Positions 35,187 through 46,828 of a stretch of DNA of 64,000 nt are shown one piece after another. Where the stretch lies: positions 1,255,001 to 1,319,000 of the forward strand of contig JACVTC010000022.1 in the NCBI GenBank assembly GCA_016946835.1, given 5' to 3'. The DNA is from Neocallimastix lanati (nom. inval.). Its lineage: Eukaryota; Neocallimastigomycota; Neocallimastigomycetes; Neocallimastigales; Neocallimastigaceae. The stretch's first letter is position 1, and each line of letters begins with the position of its first letter. The translations under genes were made by a program, and so were the position numbers. The notes below the pieces were generated by a model, which was given only the letters and a program-made list of their open reading frames with translations, searched no databases and had not been told where the DNA came from.

Positions 35187-36449
35187 ATGGTCCAAGAAGT
35201 ATATGATCATTTTTATGGAAAATATGGAAGTTTTACCATAAATAAAATTGATAATATTCAAAAAGTTATATTACCATTTATAACAAGTCCTTTTTTTCCA
35301 TGGATTTGCTTGATTTTTTTATTAAATAAAAAAAATTGGAAAAGACCAGTTATTCTTGTTTTAATTGGTCACTGGCTTTTTAGAGCTATAGGTGATTTAC
35401 TCAGAAATACTATGGAATTAAGAAATGAAACTTCAATTAACACCTATTGGCCATATACAAAAACAAATTGGTATGTTAGCAATGGAATAGCTCATGTCTT
35501 TTGGCTTCTTGGTGAAATAATGGGAGATTGGTATCCATTATTAAGAACAAAGGCAGTTACTAATAATTCAAATAAAATGAAAACAATTTTCATTACTTGT
35601 ATAATATTTAATATTACCAAAGTATTTGGTATGTATACCTATTTTATGGATATGCCTATTGATTTAAGAGTTACGGATGAAAATGGAAATAAAGTAAAAG
35701 ATATAATTAAATTTAATATTTATTGGTGGACCTCAATTGGTTTAATGCAAATCAGTAGCTGTATTTACGATATATCTGTTATTACTGCATTGAAAACTTG
35801 TCTTTTTAATAAACTTAAAGAATACAAAAATTTCAGAAAAAATACCTTCTTAGATAAATTTAAACAAATTTCAGAACTTCGTATCATTTTATCAATGGTC
35901 ATTTCATTAATATTCTTACCATTTTTAATTTTATTTGTTGTTTCCCTTATTAGAGAATACCGTAAATCACAAATCAGTTCCTTTACTACCTCTAGTTCAA
36001 GTATTGAACAACTTCGTCAAGTAGTCTTAAGTTTTAATTTCACAGTTATGTATATTGACCAAATATTGCTTAAAAGTATTGCAAATAAAAAGAATATTTC
36101 AAAATCAAGAAATTGTTTATCCAACAATGCTTCATCTTCATCCGTGAAAACAGAAAACTCATTAACTGCCATCAATCAAATATATAAAAATACTGATAAT
36201 ACTAAGAATTCACCATACTTAACTCAAAGTGAAATTAATAAATTTGATGTTTCAATTTTATCTTCAACTTCATTAACAGCATTAACAAGCCCAAATTCCG
36301 CATTAACCATAGTACCAACAAATTATTCTTATACTAATACAGAAGATAGTAATAAAAATATTTATAATTCAAATTATTACTTAGAAAATTTACAAAATGA
36401 CGTAAAACAAACTGATTATGAATATATAAATATAATTTCATCCAATTAA
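35187..36449 (+). CDS. 7TM array protein 3, putative GPCR-like receptor
   Basis: Single-exon, 420 residues, with the shortest tail of the six. It has seven hydrophobic helices and the signature GEIMGDWYPLLRTKAV at about 110-125. The loop between TM1 and TM2 reads NKKNWKRP, matching the KNWK/RNWK form of the later array members and not the NLKKP of proteins 1 and 2. TM7 carries NFTVMYIDQILL. The N-terminus MVQEVYDHFYGKYGSF differs from the MQ-I start of its neighbours; no nearer in-frame ATG was apparent. The tail motif is SNYYLENL, near the end. The region just downstream is a tandem duplication. Role inferred only from membrane topology and family membership. Confidence 0.85.
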   Translation: MVQEVYDHFYGKYGSFTINKIDNIQKVILPFITSPFFPWICLIFLLNKKNWKRPVILVLIGHWLFRAIGDLLRNTMELRNETSINTYWPYTKTNWYVSNGIAHVFWLLGEIMGDWYPLLRTKAVTNNSNKMKTIFITCIIFNITKVFGMYTYFMDMPIDLRVTDENGNKVKDIIKFNIYWWTSIGLMQISSCIYDISVITALKTCLFNKLKEYKNFRKNTFLDKFKQISELRIILSMVISLIFLPFLILFVVSLIREYRKSQISSFTTSSSSIEQLRQVVLSFNFTVMYIDQILLKSIANKKNISKSRNCLSNNASSSSVKTENSLTAINQIYKNTDNTKNSPYLTQSEINKFDVSILSSTSLTALTSPNSALTIVPTNYSYTNTEDSNKNIYNSNYYLENLQNDVKQTDYEYINIISSN

Positions 36450-36459
36450 TTACTTTAGT

Positions 36460-36803
36460 ATTCCTTAATATTAAAATAATAAAATATATATATATATATA
36501 TATATATAAATTGTATAATATTCTTTTTTTCTTGTATATATAGATTTATATATTCTTTCTTAATATTTTTAAATGTAATAAAAATAAATAACTAATTTAT
36601 AATAATTTTTATTTATTAATAATAAATTAATATTCCTTAATATTAAAATAATAATAATATATATATATATATATATGTATAAATTTTATAATATTCTTTT
36701 TTTCTTATATATATAGATTTATATATTCTTTCTTAATATTTTTAAATGTAATAAAAATAAATAACTAATTTATAATAATTTATTTATTTATTAATAATAA
36801 ATT
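36460..36803 (+). repeat. 172-bp tandem duplication downstream of array protein 3
   Basis: Two copies of a unit beginning attccttaatattaaaataa (36460 and 36632), differing in TA-run length and a few bases. Confidence 0.9.
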
Positions 36804-37673
36804 AAGTGTAAAATATATCCTATATATAAAATAATATTTATAATGAATAATAATAAAATTAAAATATAAAAAAAAAAAAATAAAAATAAAAATAAAAATA
36901 TTGAAAAAATAAAGAAACTAATATTAAAATAATAATATAATAAATATTTATAAAATTTAAAAATTTCAATAACAAAAAAAAAAAAAAAAAAAAAAAATTC
37001 ATTTTAATGATTAATTATTCTTAAAATTAATTTTAAAGTTTATTATTCTTAGTAACTACTTATTATTTATTTAATTATTCTTTTTATTATTATTAGTATT
37101 GAATGAACTGCAGAAATGTTAGGGATTGATATTATATATATACATAATATTAATATTTTTGAATAATTAGATAAAATAAAACAATGGAAATATATTTTCT
37201 TCCTATTTTAAAATTCTAAAAAAAAAAAAAAAAATTTAAAATTATATAAAAATAAACTGATTAAATATTATACATATATATATAAACATATATTTAATAA
37301 TCTTAAGCTATTAATATTTTATTAATTATTATGAATAAATATATATTAATATATATATATGTATAAAAGAAAAAATATAAAGTTTTTCATTAATTGAAAT
37401 AGTAAGATAATAAACTTAATATTAAGAATTATTATTTTAATAATTCTATAAAATGTGCAACTTTCTTACAAACTATTTAAATATGTATAAATACGTTTTA
37501 TTTTTTTACTAGAAGATATTTGAAAATTATTTATTTTCAATTTTAAATATTTAAAAAAATAATAATAATAATTTAAGAATTACTTATATACGTATTTTTT
37601 TTTTTTATTTTATTTAATTATTTTTTATGGAAATAAAAAGAAGTTAGATAAAAAAAAAAAAAAAAGGTTATTT

Positions 37674-37726
<53 letters not shown>

Positions 37727-38744
37727 ATAAAGAAAACACAGTAAATGTATAAAAAAAGTGAATATTTTTTTTTAATAAAAGTTTTTACTTTATAAAATTA
37801 AATTAATTTTAAAAAAAAAAAAAAAAAAGTAATAAAATAAAAGTTATGCTCTATAAAAATCATAATTAATAGATAATAAATTATATACAATAATATAATA
37901 AAAATATTACCACTACTAATAATACAACTAATAATGATAAAAATGAAAAATACAATTACTGCTATTACTCTATTTCTATTTACTATTATTAATATAAATA
38001 ATAACAATGTAGCAATGAATAGTAATTATAAAATTAATAATAAATAATAAAAATTATAACAAATCTATAAAAATTGTCAAAAAATAATATAAATATCATA
38101 ATAGTATACAAATATCTTTAATGTATACATTAAATAGTCAAATAAAAAAAAAAATTTTTTTTTTCAGTAGTTCCAATGTGTGATTCAATAACTGCCAATG
38201 AATAAAATTTTAACATTTTATTATTATTACTATTATTATTATTAATATAATATATAGAGTCCAATTTTTTTTTTTTTTTTTTTTTTTTATTCATCTAATA
38301 ATAAAATTAATTCATAGAGCTATACATTTTATATTATAATTATTAGTTTACTTTTTTTTTCTTTATTCTTTATCTTAAAAATAAAATAAAAAATAAAAAA
38401 AAAAAAAAAAAAAAAAAAAAACGAACTATAATTTTATTTTTATGATGAAAACAAAGAATAAAGAAAAATATCTCCATTTTTTTTTTTTTTTTTATTTATT
38501 TCTGTAATATATAATATATAATGTATTTATATATTTAAAAATTTTTTTTATATAAACTTTTTTGATTTATTTTTATTTATCATAAATTTGAGTAATCTTA
38601 AAAAAAAATATCTGAGTTTATTAAGAATATGTTGTATATATTAAATGGTATAACTATTTTTTCATGTTCAATATATAATATTATTTTAATTTATTATAAA
38701 TAATAAAAAATATTATAAAAAAATATAAAGTATTAATTGAATAT
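36804..38744. other. AT-rich stretch, nothing recognised
   Basis: Poly-A and poly-T runs (for example 37678-37725), TA blocks and no coding-like frame. No repeat longer than local low complexity stands out. Confidence 0.7.
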
Positions 38745-39620
38745 TTTAAAGATTAGGTTATAATATTTTTATAAAGTATAAATTCTAAAGTTATTTTCCC
38801 ATTTTGTTATGTCAGTAAATTTATAATTAATTAAATATTTAAAAAATTATATTATTGTTAATAACATTCGAAATAATATAACTAAGTATTTAAATATTTA
38901 AGAATATTACAAGTATTTTTAAAGCACTTGTAATTTTAAACATTTAAAATTTTAAATTTTTAAATATTTAATTAAATTGTTCAAAAATATTTTAATATTT
39001 TTAAATAATTTAAATAAAATTTTTATAATATTAAATATTTTTAAACAATTTGTAATTTTTTAAACATTTATAATATTTTTAAGCAGTTTAATTAAATATT
39101 TAGAAATTTAAATATTTTTAAACAATTTGTAATTTTAAACTTTAATTATAATTATAATATCATAAAAATATTCTTAATTGAATATATTGATAAAAATATA
39201 CATAACTTTCAACAAATGAAGGACCTGTATTTTTTTTTTTTTTTTTTTTTTTTATTTTTTTAAAGTAAATTGACAAAAATTTAATAAAAAACATTTATAC
39301 AATATTATTAAAATTGTATGAAAGTTAAGATGATTTACAATTAAGTTATTACTTTTGTGAAACAGTTATGGATAAGAAAGAATAAGTCAATATAAGAGTC
39401 AAAAATATGTAGATAACCTAAAGGAAACATTGGAAGGTATGGAAAGTTCTACAAATATATAACCATATAGAAAGAGTTTTAATTCCAAATATATTAGACG
39501 AATATTGTATAAGGATGATGAATTGAAATAAGGAAAGATCACAAAGCGTTTTATATTTAATGAATTTAGTATGGGTACTAGCATATATATAGTAAAAACG
39601 ACAGTAGGAACCAAAAAATG
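38745..39620 (+). repeat. Segmental duplication, copy 1
   Basis: Begins at tattttaaagattaggttat and runs through attttcccattttgttatg, ttaagaatattac and the aagttaagatgatttacaat block to the coding relic that follows. The same order of sequence is found at about 42640-43880, interrupted there by an insertion. Diverged by many point changes and T-run lengths. Confidence 0.8.
39350..39620 (+). pseudogene. Decayed coding relic in duplication copy 1
   Basis: The plus strand reads YKSQKYVDNLKETLEGMESS, a stop, then a run ending NEFSMGTSIYIVKTTVGTKK and TGA, with frame changes between. Counterpart residues are present in the second copy at 43677-43845. I do not recognise the family. The presence of stops and frameshifts in both copies argues that neither is functional. 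Confidence 0.5.
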
Positions 39621-39648
39621 ATAAAACTACTCAAGATATATTAAATAG

Positions 39649-39689
<41 letters not shown>

Positions 39690-40108
39690 AAGAAAGAAAA
39701 AGGAAAAGATGAAGAAAAAGAAAAAGATGAAGATGAAGATGAAAAAAAAAAAAAAAGAGAAAAAAGATGTTTATGAATAATTTTTCTTTGGAAAAAAAGA
39801 TTGCGATTTAGGGGAAGGAAAAGAAGTAATTTATTACCTTGGATGCAAATAATAACTATTATAATTTTTTTTTTTACCTTTTCGTAATGGTGAAAGGAAA
39901 CAATATCATTAATTTCTAACTTATACTCGTATATATATGTCATAAACAAAATGATAAAAACAGATTTTTTATAAAAGAAGTATTCAGAATATAGATGTCG
40001 TTAGAAATAATATTTATTATTACTATAATATTCTATACAATAGAAAATTGAATGAATTTAATGATAAATTTATAAATTTGTCAATTATATATAAATTTTT
40101 ATTGTAGT

Positions 40109-40668
40109 TTTGAAGAAAATAATGCAGTAAACAAAGTAAGATTTGAAGAAGCTGAAGATGATGACAATCATGAAATTGAAGAAGCTACTCAATTTATAGG
40201 ACATATATATTTTGAATTGAACGAAGGAAGGAAAATTAATAGTTGGAGGAATGTATTTGGTGAATAATATATATTATATTAAAGCTAATAATAATAATGT
40301 AATTGGTGAAATAGTGTCTTGTGGTAATGGATATACAATAACAACAAAAATAGTGACTTTTAATGGCCGTAATAATGTATTATAACATTATATTGTTGGT
40401 AGAATTGTGTTAATTGGAGAAAGGGCGTTTCTTTTAGACGACTAAAATAATATAATTGGTGAATTTTATTCCTCCAATGAAAATCGTAATATTTACCTAA
40501 GTGATATGAGAAGTTTATTAGCCCAATATTTAATGGCAAATGTATATGTACCTGTATTTCTTGAAAGCATTAATAATGATAATATTCTTTATTTAAGAGA
40601 TATGCACAATTTCATAGCATAATATTTAATAGAAAATGTAAATGTACCTTAATCTTTTGATACAAATA
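40109..40668 (+). pseudogene. Decayed gene with internal repeats
   Basis: Reads EENNAVNKVRFEEAEDDDN and HEIEEATQFIGHIYFELNEG before stops, then GEIVSCGNGYTITTKIVTFN, NNIIGEFYSSNENRN and two similar modules, YLSDMRSLLAQYLMANVYVP and YLRDMHNFIA-YLIENVNVP, the second broken by stops. Several in-frame stops and frameshifts are present. It may be continuous with the relic at 39350-39620, but the gap is noisy. Family not recognised. Confidence 0.45.
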
Positions 40669-40670
40669 TT

Positions 40671-40883
40671 AATAATAATCCACTGATATAACTAGTTATA
40701 TACCTTAAAATTATATATAGTATATATAATAGAATATATTTAATAATAATCCACTGATATAACTAGTTATATACCTTAAAATTATATATAGTATATATAA
40801 TAGAATATATTTAATAATAATCCACTGATATAACTAGTTATATACCTTAAAATTATATATAGTATATATAATAGAATATATTT
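40671..40883 (+). repeat. 71-bp tandem repeat, three copies
   Basis: Unit containing aataataatccactgatata and actagttatataccttaaaa repeats three times with a period of exactly 71. The copies are almost identical, so the expansion is recent although it sits at the end of a decayed gene. Confidence 0.95.
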
Positions 40884-40917
40884 AAAGTTAAACAATTTAA
40901 TTTTTATAATTTGTTCA

Positions 40918-40959
40918 GGATTAATATATATATATATGTATATATATACATATTAATCC
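40918..40959. repeat. 42-bp palindrome
   Basis: GGATTAATATA... and ...TATTAATCC are inverted copies around an ATGTAT centre. It lies 35 bases after the 71-bp repeats. Confidence 0.7.
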
Positions 40960-41010
40960 ATATTTAAAGTATTTAATTGTTAAGATACAGAATGTATTAA
41001 TAGGTACTTC

Positions 41011-41041
<31 letters not shown>

Positions 41042-41244
41042 CATTTTGGATAATAGAAATGTTTAAATTATTAAAAAAGAAAAGTTATAAATTTTGATTA
41101 CTATTGAATATATTATTAAATATTTTAGTTAATTTTAAAATGAATTATAAAGATATTTTTATTTTTTATTTTTTATTTTAATTTTTTTTTTATATTATAA
41201 TTTTTGATTAAAATAGCAAATAAAATATAATTAATAAGATAAAT

Positions 41245-41282
<38 letters not shown>

Positions 41283-41629
41283 TATAAATTTTTATCACTA
41301 TTGAACATATTATTAAATACTTTACTTTTTAAAATGAATTAAAAAGATATTTTTATTTTTTAATTTAAATAACAAATAAAATGTAATAATTATTGATTTA
41401 AAATGATAATTTATATAAAAATAATTAATAAAATAAAATGATAATTTATATAAATTGAGTTGTGTATTTAATTATATAAATATATTTATATATATACATT
41501 TTTTTTTTTTATATTTATTTTTTTTAAATATTAAATTTATTTTATATTTATTATATATTAATTTGTTAATTTGTAAATTAAAAATTATGAGTAATATTTA
41601 TATATAAATATTAAATTATATTTTAAATT

Positions 41630-41676
<47 letters not shown>

Positions 41677-41779
41677 GAGTATAGTTCAATATTAATAATT
41701 TGTATATTTTTTCAGATAATTAAAAAAAAAAAAAAAAAAAAAAATTAATATTTATAGTATCAGCTTCGAGGATTATTAC

Positions 41780-42523
41780 ATTTCCAATTATTCATGTGAT
41801 AAATATTAAATCTCGATGGGCGATAAAACTCTGAAGAAGTCTCTTTTTGCAGATGACCTGTTTTGCTATGTTGTATGTTGCTCCAGTAGGATCTCAACTT
41901 AAGAAATTGTTAAAAAAAAAAAATTATCCATTTAAGAGGGTTAGAAATAATGAAATACAATTTGGTATCAAATAAATGTACAAGTTTAATAATATGAAGG
42001 AAGGAGAAATTTCCAAATTTTTTAATAATAAAAATGATCCTACCTTTTTTTTTATTTTTTATTTTTTTTTTTTAAAAAAAAACAAGTGTTAACCTAAAAC
42101 GAACAAATTACTCTACCTATTTAGGTGTACCAATTTTTACAAAAAAAAATTTTAGAAACTGAATAATAAAGTTAGATAAAGAAGCTCTTTATTCCATTAA
42201 AAAAAAAGAGATTTCTTAAGAAATACTCATATTCCTATCCTATCCCTTTATAAATGAATGTTTTGAGTAAAAGGTTAGGGGTTAAATGATACTCAGGGGG
42301 AACATTTCGTGATCGTGCATTTCGCAATGTGGCGTATAAAATTTTTTAAATATAGGATCGTGTAGAGTGCTTCCATACTGGAGTTTTTTTACTTATGGGG
42401 TTATGGGGGGCTGCAAGTGTCGACGCCGTATCAGTATGACAGTTAAACATACACCCATATTAATATATGGGAGAGACATAAGTCTTCAGGTCTATAAAAA
42501 AAAAAAAAAAAAAAAAAAAAAAC
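41780..42523 (+). mobile_element. Non-LTR retrotransposon (LINE) relic with reverse-transcriptase motifs
   Basis: A decayed reverse transcriptase in several frames, in the right order for a LINE. KSLFADDL lies at about 41837-41860, carrying the catalytic Asp-Asp; then APVGSQLKKLL, IMKYNLVSNKCTSLII, RTNYSTYLGVP (about 42100-42132) and DFLRNTHIPIL (about 42209-42241), the last two typical of the region after the catalytic core. Stops and frameshifts rule out function. A tail of about 250 bases then ends in a long A run at 42497-42522. That tail matches the 3' part of the SINE-like element at 56262-56688. It is interrupted at about 42296-42350 by a piece bearing the GCATTTCGCAATGTGGCGTA end of the MITE-like family. 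Confidence 0.75.
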
Positions 42524-42679
42524 CATTAGAATTTAAAATTTCATATTATTAATCAAAGTTTTTTATGTTAAAAGGAAGAAAAATAATTATTAATTAATTA
42601 TTTATTATAATAAATTTGCCATATTAATTATTAATTAAATATTTTAAAGATTAGGTTATAATATTTTTTTTGAATCTAG

Positions 42680-43056
42680 TGCGATTCGCAATAGTGCATT
42701 TCGTAATATGGCGTATTTTTGTTGGTGGCTTGTTATAATAATCAAATAAATAATAATCAAATAAATAATAATCAAATAAATAATAATTAAATAAATAATA
42801 ATTAAATAAATAATAAATATTCTTTTTTTATATATATAATTTATTAATATTCGATTATAAATATAATCTTTTATAATTCTTTTTTAATAGAATATATTAT
42901 TATTTCTTTGAAAATAGTTATTTAATAATATTTAATTGAAAAAATATATTATTATTTCTTTTAAAATAATAATTATTTATATATTTATTTATGAAAATGT
43001 ATGGCTTTATTTAAAAAATTTATATGCCATATTGCGAAATGCACTATTACTAAAGG
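42680..43056. mobile_element. MITE-like element with imperfect terminal inverted repeats
   Basis: Near its ends are AATAGTGCATTTCGTAATAT GGCGTAT (42690-42716) and the inverted form at 43022-43048; 27 positions pair with two mismatches. The interior is AT-rich with an aatcaaataaat repeat and no coding frame. Copy 1 of the segmental duplication lacks this piece, so it behaves as an insertion. The neighbouring 43058-43180 is also absent from copy 1, is less AT-rich (cactaccacgtaacaactgc) and may be part of the same event or a second insert. Confidence 0.7.
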
Positions 43057-43556
43057 CACTACCACGTAACAACTGCGTACCCTATATCCCACAAACCATA
43101 GAACAACAACCCTACCGAATCCTCCATTACAAAGAAAGAAAAAAAAAGTTCCGTTTAATTGGAACAAATCAACTATTCTTAAAATTTTTTTCCCATTTTG
43201 TTATGATAGTAGAATTATATTTAATTAAATATTTAAAAATTTGTATTTATAACTAATAATTTTTGAAATAATATAATTAAGTATTTAAAAATTTAAGAAT
43301 ATTATAGATATTTTTAAACAATTTGTAATTTTAAACATTTAAAATATTTTTAAACAATATAATTTAATATTTAGAAATTTAAATATTTTTAAAAAAACAT
43401 ATTTAAATTTTTATAATATTAAATATTTATAATATTAAATATTTATAAACAATTTGTAATTTTAAACTTTTATTATAATATTATAATATTATAAAAATAT
43501 TCTTAACAGAATATATTGATAGAACCATACATAACTATTAATAAATTAAGGATCCT

Positions 43557-43605
<49 letters not shown>

Positions 43606-43676
43606 TAAATGGATGAAAATTTATAAAATAATATTTTTACAAAATTATTAAAATTATATGAAAGTTAAGATGATTT

Positions 43677-43845
43677 ACAATTGAATTGTTGCCCTTTTGG
43701 AATAGTTGCGGATAAGGAAGAAGTAATAAGTCAATATAAGAATCAAAAAAAATGAAACTAAAGGCCACATTGAAAGATGTGAAAGATCTACAAATAGATG
43801 AACTTGAAATAATTAAAATTCCAAATGTATTAGACTAATATTAAG
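43677..43845 (+). pseudogene. Decayed coding relic in duplication copy 2
   Basis: Reads DLQLNCCPFGIVADKEEVIS, QYKNQKK, a stop, then after a frame change MKLKATLKDVKDLQIDELEI and IKIPNVLD with a stop. It corresponds to the relic at 39350-39620 (YK-QK...LK-TL pattern). Family not recognised. Confidence 0.5.
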
Positions 43846-43935
43846 TAAAGATAATAAATCAGAAAAAGGAAGGTATATATATATATATATATCATATATA
43901 ATATAATTTTTTTTATATAATAATATTATTATTAA

Positions 43936-44152
43936 TGTTAAGAAGTCACACAGAATGTGGTGAACACAAACAATAATTATAATATTATATATTTATTTAC
44001 TTATTAATTAATTATTATTTTATATTTTTTAATAAATAGATTCAAATAATAAATATTATTCATTATTATTCATTATTTATATTATTATATGCATAATAAA
44101 ACATTCATAAAATTTATGATACTTTAATGTTCAATATTGTATATTGTTAACA
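43936..44152 (-). mobile_element. LTR of a Ty1/copia-type element
   Basis: A 217-bp segment bounded by TGTTAA and TTAACA. On the minus strand it starts TGTTAACAATATACAATATT, directly after a purine tract (GGAGGGGGAA, 44153-44164), which is the classic arrangement of a 3' LTR. Only one LTR is seen in this region. Confidence 0.75.
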
Positions 44153-44252
44153 TTCCCCCTCCATTAAGTAATATATATATATATATATATATATATTTAT
44201 CATATATACAATTAATAATAATAATAATAATAATTTTTTTTTTTTTTAATCG

Positions 44253-44342
44253 TTAAATATTAAGTTTGTGAATTTGGTCATTTTTAATAATTGTGATGCT
44301 TTTAGTTAAGCGATCAGCTAACATGTCTTCTGTATTTATAAT
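44253..44342 (-). pseudogene. Ty1/copia pol C-terminal fragment
   Basis: The minus strand reads INTEDMLADRLTKSITIIKN followed by DQIHKLNI and a stop. The ADRLTKS part matches the ADxLTKP motif at the end of copia RNase H domains. It lies in the correct orientation about 100 bases upstream of the purine tract and LTR. The rest of the element upstream is gone. Confidence 0.75.
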
Positions 44343-44776
44343 ACTATACAATATTGTATATTTTTAATAATTAAAAATATAATCTATTATATAGTTATTT
44401 AATTATCTTTTTTTATATCCCAAATTTTTTTTTTATTTAATTATATCCTTTCTTTTTATAATATTTAATAGTTAATAAATATATTAAAAGATATTAAAAA
44501 TAAAATTGAAAAGAAAAAATTAAAAAAAAAAATTTTTTTTCCCTTTTTACAATTAATAAATAAGGGGTTTCCAGTATTAATTGTAGATAAAGAAAAAATT
44601 TTTAAATTTTTTTTTTTTTTTGGTTTTTAGATCAAAGACAACAGATTAAATATAATTTTTTTTTATTTAATAAAATATAATAAAATTAAAAATAAAACAA
44701 AAAAAAAAATTTTTTTTATATAATTATTAACATTGATATTTAATTAATAAAAAAAATAGTTTTTTATGAATTTTTA

Positions 44777-44988
44777 TAGTTTTTGTTTTATCAGAATATT
44801 TTAATGAGTGCACAAACACATTTGTTTCTATAGATTCTGGAATAAAACAACTTCATCAAGTAGTTTTATGTATAAATTTTACAACTATGTGTAAAGATGG
44901 AATCTTATTAAAAGAAGTTTTGTTGAATGTACTAATTTAGTACCTAAAAGTTCTTGTAATAGTACAATTTATATTCAAATATTCATAA
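44777..44988 (+). pseudogene. Decayed 7TM array copy A (TM6-TM7 end)
   Basis: Reads FVLSEYFNECTNTFVSI, DSGIKQLHQVVLCINFTTMC, KDGILL, then after a one-frame shift RSFVECTNLVPKSSCNS. This parallels the end of array protein 4 (FVISLYNEYTHG, EQLRQTVLSVNFTFMYIDQI, LLRCFVERNRQPKSN). Only the end of TM6, TM7 and the tail start survive. It sits on the plus strand in array order, about 1.8 kb before protein 4. An open stretch at about 45110-45270 may be more of its tail. Confidence 0.75.
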
Positions 44989-45279
44989 TGATATAAATAA
45001 TTAATATAAATAATTATTATTTTCAATATCATTATTTATAATCTCAAGTTCCTATTCAAAAAATCAAATTTGTTGAAATTACCATCCGATTAATTATGAT
45101 TTAATCTATTACATAAAATATACAAAAGAAAATTTAAATATTTATTATTTTAGAAAATCAATTAATAAAAGAAAAACAGTAATAGAAGGTATATATTATA
45201 AAACTATTTCATATATAAATATTTCTCAAAATAATACTAATAAAATTTATTTAATGTTAAATAAATGTTAATAAACATA

Positions 45280-46185
45280 AGCTTAATTTATTATCTCGTA
45301 CCATTATATATGTTTTATAATATTAATATATTAATATTTTTAAAGAAATTATTAAAGAAATATATTCATTTATATAAATATTTAAAATAAAGATTTTTTA
45401 TTTTTTAATATTTATTTATCTTTTTTATTTTTATTATTTTATTTTTGTATTTGATAATATTTATTTGTTAATATATTTAATTTTTTGTTAGTGAATTAAA
45501 CAATATTATAGTTTGGGTGCTTTAATAAAAATAATTAAAATATATATATTATAAAATTTATGTTAAGAAATTTTTTTTTTTGATAGAAAATTTAATATAA
45601 ATATATTTTAATTTATGTTTTATTTAATTGTAATTTTTTTTTTTTTTAATTTTTATTTTTTTTTTTTTTTTTTATTTTTATTCTTTTTTTTTATTTTTAT
45701 TTTTTTTTATTTTTTTTTATTTTTTTTTATTTTTTTTTTATTTTTTTTATTTTTTTTCTATTTTTTTTTTATTTTTTTTTTATTGATTTTGAAAATTTTA
45801 TAATTAATTAAAAAAAAAAAACAATTTTGATTTTTATAAAAAAAAAAAAATTATCAATTCACAAATACATAAATACTTTAATTATAAAATAATGTCAATA
45901 TTATAAGTAATTTAATTAAATTATATGTATGATTTTTCTTATGTACTTTTTATTCATAATATTAATTAAAAAATTATTGCTATTTTATTTTAAACTAAAT
46001 AATTTATTAATCATTAAATAAACCTTTTATTCTCTTTTCTTATTATCACTCAGTCTAAGAAAAAAAAAAAATTAATTATTAATATATATAATAATTTCCA
46101 TAGAAAATATTATTTTATCTTATGTTTTTTTTTTTTTTTTTTTTTTAATATTTTTGATTAAATGATTTTATTATTTATTATATAT

Positions 46186-46240
<55 letters not shown>

Positions 46241-46828
46241 TTATTTATTTAAACTTCTCATTTTCATTTTCATTTATTAACTTTACTGTTTAAGATTTTT
46301 TATTTTTAATATATTTAATTATTCAATAAATTTTTTTTTCAAGAAATATATATGAAAATTGAAATTGTAAATTTATAACTGTAATTTTATTTGATATTAA
46401 TAAATTTCGAAGATTTAATTTTTTTTTTTTTTTTTTTAATTAAAATAATATTAAAAATAATTTAATTATATTTTTAATATTTAAAAATTTTTATGAATAA
46501 GTTCTTAAATTATTTTAATAAAATTATTGGTTAAATTATAATTAATTCTAATTAATCTTAAATTATATATATAAAATTTATTAATTATACTATAAAATTT
46601 AATAAATATCTAATAAAATCCATAATATTATTACAGGAAAAAAAAAAAAAAACAATATTACAAAGAAAATTAGAAAATAATAATAATAATAATAAAAAGT
46701 CATAAATTGGTTTCATTTATTTATATAAAAATATTTTATTTTAGAAATATATTTAAAATATTATATATCAATATTATATATTTTATAATAAGAAATAAAT
46801 ATATAAAAGAATAAAATAATTTTTAAGG
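45280..46828. other. AT-rich stretch upstream of array protein 4
   Basis: Long T runs (45640-45790, 46190-46238) and no coding-like frame. No promoter motif recognised; an aataataataataataa block lies about 140 bases before the start codon. Confidence 0.7.

Larger units (their letters stand above)
36450..38744. promoter_or_regulatory. No promoter recognised; region holds the 172-bp duplication
   Basis: Included to record that the 3' flank of array protein 3 has no recognisable terminator or promoter; only (TA)n runs and the tandem duplication. Confidence 0.3.
42640..43880 (+). repeat. Segmental duplication, copy 2 (interrupted)
   Basis: Matches copy 1 at both ends: 42640-42672 (attttaaagattaggttata) and from about 43188 (ttcccattttgttatg) to about 43880. 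About 515 bases between them have no counterpart in copy 1 and hold the MITE-like element plus a further insert. Confidence 0.8.
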